In this document: positions 60,838-64,000 of the stretch, in pieces
Layout: each line of letters starts with the position of its first letter
Position numbering within the stretch: the first letter of the stretch is position 1
NCBI GenBank assembly: GCA_051954235.1
Contig: JBQCHY010000054.1
Location: forward strand, 42,614-106,613
DNA: 64,000 nt
Direction: 5' to 3'
Origin: 62-47 sp051954235
GTDB taxonomy: Bacteria > Pseudomonadota > Alphaproteobacteria > Rhizobiales > Xanthobacteraceae
Notes under the pieces: model-generated
Told to the model about the DNA's origin: nothing
The model's database searches: none
The model's input: the letters and a program-made list of their open reading frames with translations, nothing else
Position numbers and translations under genes: made by a program

Positions 60838-60951
60838 CTATCTCACGTAAAACACGCACACCGCGATCACCAGCAGCGCGGTGACGGCCATCACGTGAGA
60901 GAGCATGTGCGCCAGCGTCCCGGTGCCTGCGCGTTTCGTGGCATCATTCAT
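60838..60951 (-). CDS. 37-residue single-pass membrane protein
   Basis: MNDATKRAGTGTLAHMLSHV is followed by a hydrophobic segment MAVTALLVIAVCVFYV that ends the protein with one Arg. GGGGAGGAC lies seven bases before the ATG, a very strong ribosome site for so short a frame. I cannot name it. Small cytochrome-oxidase accessory or stress membrane peptides have this shape. Confidence 0.62.
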   Translation of the reverse strand: MNDATKRAGTGTLAHMLSHVMAVTALLVIAVCVFYVR

Positions 60952-61256
60952 GATGTCCTCCCCAAGTGGTTTGAGCTCGCGTGGCGCGAGCCAAAGTGGT
61001 TCGGGCATGACTCATCGCAGCACGAATGCGCGAGCCAAACTTGAATTGATTTTTACGCAGAACGCCCCTTCGACTTGCTTCCGCCGCGCTTGTGTCCCCA
61101 CGGCCGAAACAATGACGAAAGCGTGATCAATCAATGCGGCGAGAATTTGTTGCGATGGAACCCGCAACGTGCGGCGTGAAATCGACACACGCTATCTGCA
61201 TTGCGGCAAGTGCAGGAAGACGCTGCCAATTCTGTTTCGGAATCGAAATGGCAGAA
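60952..61256. other. Intergenic gap with no supported gene
   Basis: About 300 bases. Two overlapping + strand frames (61134-61340 and 61169-61381) run into the HxlR terminator and coding sequence and are not supported. Nothing else recognised. Confidence 0.45.
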
Positions 61257-61290
61257 AATTCACGCGCGTTTCGTCGCGCGCGAATTTTTT
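61257..61290. terminator. Hairpin at the HxlR 3' end
   Basis: AATTCACGCGCG/CGCGCGCGAATT with one mismatch, loop TTTCGT, AAAATT on one side and ATTTTTT on the other. It overlaps the HxlR stop codon and can act in both directions. Confidence 0.68.
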
Positions 61291-61799
61291 GCCTTGTTGT
61301 TTGTCTTGCGCGCCATCGCGTCTTCATAGGCGGCCTGTAAGCGTTCGCTTACCGAAGGGCCGCGCGTCTTGCGCGGCTTGATGCCGAGATGGCGTGCGCG
61401 CAATTCGTCCATGAAATCCGCGCGCATCTTGGGGCCGCCGTCGCGCAGCACCTGCGCGCGCACGCCGAGTTCTTCGCTGACCGGGAGGTACTTGTATCCC
61501 CACGCACCCATCTCCGCGAGGATCGGCAACAGCGCGATGCCTTTCTCCGTCAGGCTGTAGATGCCTTTCTGCTTGTGCGTCGGATCATCCTCGCGGGTGA
61601 GGATGCCTTCGCTCATCAAGGTCTTCAGCCGGTCGGCGAGAATGTTCGACGAGATGCCTTCGTTGGATCTCGTCAGCAGTTCGCGGAAGTGACGACGATT
61701 GCCGAAGATGATGTCGCGAATGATCAGCAAGGTCCACTTGTCGCCGATCACTTCCAGCGTGAGATTGATCGGGCAGTCGGAACGTTGCAGCGCATCCAT
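61260..61799 (-). CDS. HxlR-family transcriptional regulator
   Basis: A 179-residue regulator. The conserved N-terminal cysteine (RSDCPINLTLEVIGDKWTLL) is the redox or electrophile-sensing residue of the HxlR group; the HTH is FRELLTRSNEGISSNILADRLKTL and the wing YSLTEKGIALLP. I start at 61799 because GAAGG lies upstream; the ATG at 61826 is inside the dispersed repeat. It is divergent from the DHFR-like gene and probably controls it through the palindromes at 61945-61994. Confidence 0.9.
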   Translation of the reverse strand: MDALQRSDCPINLTLEVIGDKWTLLIIRDIIFGNRRHFRELLTRSNEGISSNILADRLKTLMSEGILTREDDPTHKQKGIYSLTEKGIALLPILAEMGAWGYKYLPVSEELGVRAQVLRDGGPKMRADFMDELRARHLGIKPRKTRGPSVSERLQAAYEDAMARKTNNKAKNSRATKRA

Positions 61800-61820
61800 A
61801 GTCGCTTTGCCTTCTTTGTT

Positions 61821-61904
61821 CGTCATTGCGAGGAGCGGAGCGACGAAGCAATCCAGCCCTTGCTTTGTGACATTCTGGATTGCTTCGCTTCGCGCGCAAT
61901 GACG
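61821..61904. repeat. Dispersed inverted repeat, family A (copy 6)
   Basis: CGTCATTGCGAGGAGCGGAG left, GCTTCGCTTCGCGCGCAATG right. It lies in the leader of the HxlR gene. Confidence 0.87.
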
Positions 61905-61943
61905 ATCAGAAATGGGCCAGTTTTAGTCATGGCTTTTAAACCG

Positions 61944-61995
61944 CTTGCATTTTCGCACCGGTCTGGCTAGGCTGCAACCGGTTGCAAAATGCAAG
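61944..61995. promoter_or_regulatory. Candidate HxlR operator pair
   Basis: CTTGCATTTTCGCACCGG (61944-61961) and CCGGTTGCAAAATGCAAG (61978-61995) form an 18-bp inverted repeat with three mismatches. Within the right half TTGCA-AAA-TGCAA (61982-61994) and TGCAACCGGTTGCA (61973-61986) are each perfect palindromes. It is 18 bases before the DHFR-like start. Confidence 0.6.
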
Positions 61996-62012
61996 TGGTA
62001 TGGGAGCGTAGC

Positions 62013-62567
62013 ATGGCGCGTCTGATCGTGTGGAACCTGATGACGCTGGACGGCTACATGGAAGGGCCGGGCCACGATCTCTCGTTTCATTCCGACGTCT
62101 GGGGTCCTGAACTCGAACAACTGTCCATCGCGCAGCTACGGACCGCCGGCGCGCTGATGTTCGGCCGCCGCACCCATGACCTGATGGCGTCCTATTGGTC
62201 GAACGCAAGCGGCGAGGCAGCGGAGGTGGCGGATTTCATGAACACGCTGCCGAAGTTCGTGTTCTCGCGCTCCGTCACGCAGTCGGGCTGGCGCAATGTG
62301 CAGGTGTTCGGGAGCGATGCCGCTGCGACGACGGAGCGGCTGAAACGCGAAACCGGCAAGGACATTTTCATCTTCGGCAGCGCCGACCTCGTCTCGCAGT
62401 TTGGCGCGGCGGGGCTTGTCGATGAATACCGCATCGGCATCTGCCCGGTGCTGCTCGGCAGCGGCACGCCGCTATTCAAGCCGAGCGCGATGCAAAAGCT
62501 GCGCCTGCTCGATGCCAGGGCCTATGGCACCGGCATCGTCGTCAACCGTTATGTGCCAGAGGCCTGA
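62013..62567 (+). CDS. Dihydrofolate reductase-family (RibD C-terminal-like) protein
   Basis: A 184-residue protein of the RibD-C/DHFR-like fold: MTLDGYMEGPGHDLSFH, LMFGRRTHDLMASYW, DIFIFGSADLVSQF and IGICPVLLGSGTPLF. Such proteins reduce pteridine- or nucleotide-like ketones with NADPH but most are unassigned. GGGAGCG precedes ATG 62013. The promoter region carries HxlR-type palindromes. Confidence 0.9.
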   Translation: MARLIVWNLMTLDGYMEGPGHDLSFHSDVWGPELEQLSIAQLRTAGALMFGRRTHDLMASYWSNASGEAAEVADFMNTLPKFVFSRSVTQSGWRNVQVFGSDAAATTERLKRETGKDIFIFGSADLVSQFGAAGLVDEYRIGICPVLLGSGTPLFKPSAMQKLRLLDARAYGTGIVVNRYVPEA

Positions 62568-62625
62568 TTGCGATGTGCGGCGTGCCGCGTCGCGCCGCAC
62601 TACAAATTATTCCATGGAGAACACG

Positions 62626-63279
62626 ATGTCGCTGACGCTCTATATGCATCCGCTGTCGTCCTATTGTCACAAGGCGATGATTGCTCTGTATGAAAACGCG
62701 ACGCCGTTCACAGCGGTCCCGGTCAATCTCGGCGATCCGGACGAGCGCGCGATGCTGCTGAAGCTGTGGGGCGTCGGCAAGTTTCCGGTGTTGCAGGATG
62801 ATGCGCGCAACGAAGTGGTGCCGGAGTCCAGCATCATCATCGATTATCTCGATCGGCACTATCCGGGCGCGACGCGGCTTATTCCCGAGGACGGCGATGC
62901 CGCGCGCGCGGTGCGCCTTGCCGATCGATTCTACGATCTGCACATCCACAATCATATGCAAAAGGTCGTCGGCAACCGGCTGCGCCCGGCCGGAGCCAAG
63001 GACCCGCATGGCGTCGAGGATGCCAAGACGCGGATGCGCGCCGCCTACGATATCGCCGAGCGCGACATGGCGTCGCGGCCATGGGCGGCCGGTGACGATT
63101 TCTCGATGGCGGATTGCGCGGCGGCGCCGGCGCTGTTCTACGCCGCGAAGGTGCTGCCTTACGCGGACAGCCACCCGCATCTCGCCGCCTATCTGGAGCG
63201 GCTGAAGGCGCGGCCATCCTACGCACGGGTGCTGAGGGAGGCGGAACCTTATTTCCATATGTTCCCGCAGGAAGGCTGA
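62626..63279 (+). CDS. Glutathione S-transferase family protein
   Basis: A 217-residue GST with LYMHPLSSYCHKAMIALYEN at the active site (Ser/Cys), KFPVLQDDARNEVVPESSII (cis-Pro and glutathione-binding ESS) and a C-terminal helical domain (WAAGDDFSMADCAAAPALFY). GGAG precedes ATG 62626. It follows the DHFR-like gene by 58 bases and is probably under the same HxlR control, which suggests an electrophile response. Confidence 0.92.
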   Translation: MSLTLYMHPLSSYCHKAMIALYENATPFTAVPVNLGDPDERAMLLKLWGVGKFPVLQDDARNEVVPESSIIIDYLDRHYPGATRLIPEDGDAARAVRLADRFYDLHIHNHMQKVVGNRLRPAGAKDPHGVEDAKTRMRAAYDIAERDMASRPWAAGDDFSMADCAAAPALFYAAKVLPYADSHPHLAAYLERLKARPSYARVLREAEPYFHMFPQEG

Positions 63280-63387
63280 TCGTGTCCCCGCGTTAGAAAA
63301 TCGTCACCGGCAATGTCGGGAGTGCCGTCGCACGTTCGTCTTCATCACAGAGCCGGCACGAGCCGGGCCGATCAACGGAGAACAGCG

Positions 63388-63807
63388 ATGCGTTTCATGG
63401 TGATGGTGAAGGCGAACCGGGATACCGAAGCCGGCGTGATGCCCAGCGAGGCGATGCTGGCCGAAATGGGCCGCTTCAACGAGGAAATGGTGAAGGCGGG
63501 CGTGATGCTCTCCGGCGAGGGGTTGCATCCGACCGTGAAGGGTGCACGCATTCGCTTTTCCGATGATGGTGTCACCGCGGTCGATGGTCCGTTCCCTGCC
63601 AACGGCGATCTCGTCTGCGGTTTCTGGATGATCGAGACCGCCTCGCGCGACGAAGCCATCGCCTGGATGAAGCGCGCGCCGTTCGCGCCCGGCGACGAAC
63701 TCGAACTGCGTCAGGTGTTCGAAGCCGAGGATTTCGGCGAGGCCTTCACCCCGGAACTGCGCGAGCAGGAAGAACGTTTGCGGGCTGAAGTGGCGGCAAG
63801 GCGGTAG
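63388..63807 (+). CDS. YciI/DGPF-domain family protein
   Basis: A 139-residue protein of the YCII-related group: MRFMVMVKANRDTEAGVMPS, FNEEMVKAGVMLSGEGLHP, DGPFPANGDLVCGFWMIE (the DGPF signature) and EAIAWMKRAPF. Homologues of this fold often sit beside ECF sigma factors, absent here; the ferredoxin-like fold suggests a small-molecule or enzyme role that is unknown. ATG 63388 has GGAG upstream. Confidence 0.85.
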   Translation: MRFMVMVKANRDTEAGVMPSEAMLAEMGRFNEEMVKAGVMLSGEGLHPTVKGARIRFSDDGVTAVDGPFPANGDLVCGFWMIETASRDEAIAWMKRAPFAPGDELELRQVFEAEDFGEAFTPELREQEERLRAEVAARR

Positions 63808-64000
63808 GCGTATTCGGTGTGCTTTCCGAAATTCTCCTCATCGCACGCGCAGAGGCTCAACTCGTTCCCTCAGTTCGTCATGGCCCGGGGTTTGGCGGCC
63901 CCCCCCCCCCATAAAAAAAAAAATTGAAGGCGACACACCCCCCCAAAAAAAGGAAAGTAAATATATAAAAAAAATATAAAAACCCCAAAAGAATTAAAAA
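63808..64000. other. Contig-end region with damaged repeat and low-complexity tail
   Basis: Bases 63876-63905 resemble the family B repeat (CGTCATGGCCCGGGGTTTGG). From about 63900 the sequence becomes C- and A-homopolymers, unlike anything in the other 63.9 kb, and is probably sequencing or assembly error. Confidence 0.75.

Noticed and set aside
61134..61381. Two overlapping plus-strand frames with a CGKC pair near the HxlR gene
   Set aside because: They run through a hairpin and into the HxlR coding sequence; no ribosome site convincing enough.
14141..61904. CRISPR array formed by the recurring ~85-bp units
   Set aside because: Units are kilobases apart, palindromic and have no regular spacers; no cas genes.

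Overview
The window is chromosomal DNA from a GC-rich alphaproteobacterium, most likely Nitrobacteraceae/Bradyrhizobiaceae (the Bradyrhizobium, Rhodopseudomonas, Tardiphaga and Afipia group). The evidence is gene content and small-family content (DUF992 proteins, alphaproteobacterial SerC, rpoH next to an RluA-type synthase, Omp25-like porins, multiple Liv-type transporters) and several families of short inverted repeats typical of that group. I cannot name the species. There are no rRNA genes, prophage, insertion sequence or CRISPR array. One tRNA (Glu, CTC) is present. The last ~110 bases are low-complexity junk, probably a contig end that stalled in a dispersed repeat.

Layout. 1-5 kb: a 5'-truncated class I aminotransferase, two DUF992 secreted proteins, a GDCCVxC mini-protein and a divergent EF-G-like GTPase. 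5-12 kb: an AraC regulator divergent from a methyltransferase, an XRE regulator with a readable promoter/operator, a SulP transporter, aroE, a glycine-rich secreted protein and an FMN alpha-hydroxy-acid dehydrogenase. 12-19 kb: two tandem small FPGSDP proteins, glmM, an Fsr-like MFS pump, two outer-membrane beta-barrels, a GST and a DMT permease. 19-22 kb: serC (with a structured leader) and serA, the phosphorylated serine pathway. 22-30.5 kb: an orphan substrate-binding protein with a cysteine hydrolase and TetR regulator, a chemoreceptor, a PEBP protein, a P450, YbaK and a class-I-amidotransferase-like hydrolase. 30.8-37.3 kb: purA, a membrane-anchored unknown, rpoH, a pseudouridine synthase, a small membrane protein and tRNA-Glu.

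37.3-43.2 kb (minus strand) is a catabolic operon: amidase, two acyl-CoA dehydrogenase subunits, an NADH:quinone reductase of the PA1024 type (usually mislabelled nitronate monooxygenase) and an enoyl-CoA hydratase-like protein. 43.7-45.5 kb is minCDE with a clear CtrA-type box upstream. 46-49 kb holds a PAS chemoreceptor, a MarR regulator and a CHMI-like tautomerase.

49.6-58.3 kb is the most interesting block: an IclR regulator divergent from a Rieske oxygenase alpha subunit, a glutamine synthetase-like ligase and a complete five-gene Liv-type ABC importer, with a perfect inverted repeat between regulator and oxygenase. I infer import and oxidation of an amine-bearing or aromatic compound with gamma-glutamylation as one step; the substrate is unknown. 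The window ends with a luciferase-like flavoenzyme, an SDR, a 37-residue membrane protein, and an HxlR regulator divergent from a DHFR-like/GST/YciI-like set with clear operator palindromes.
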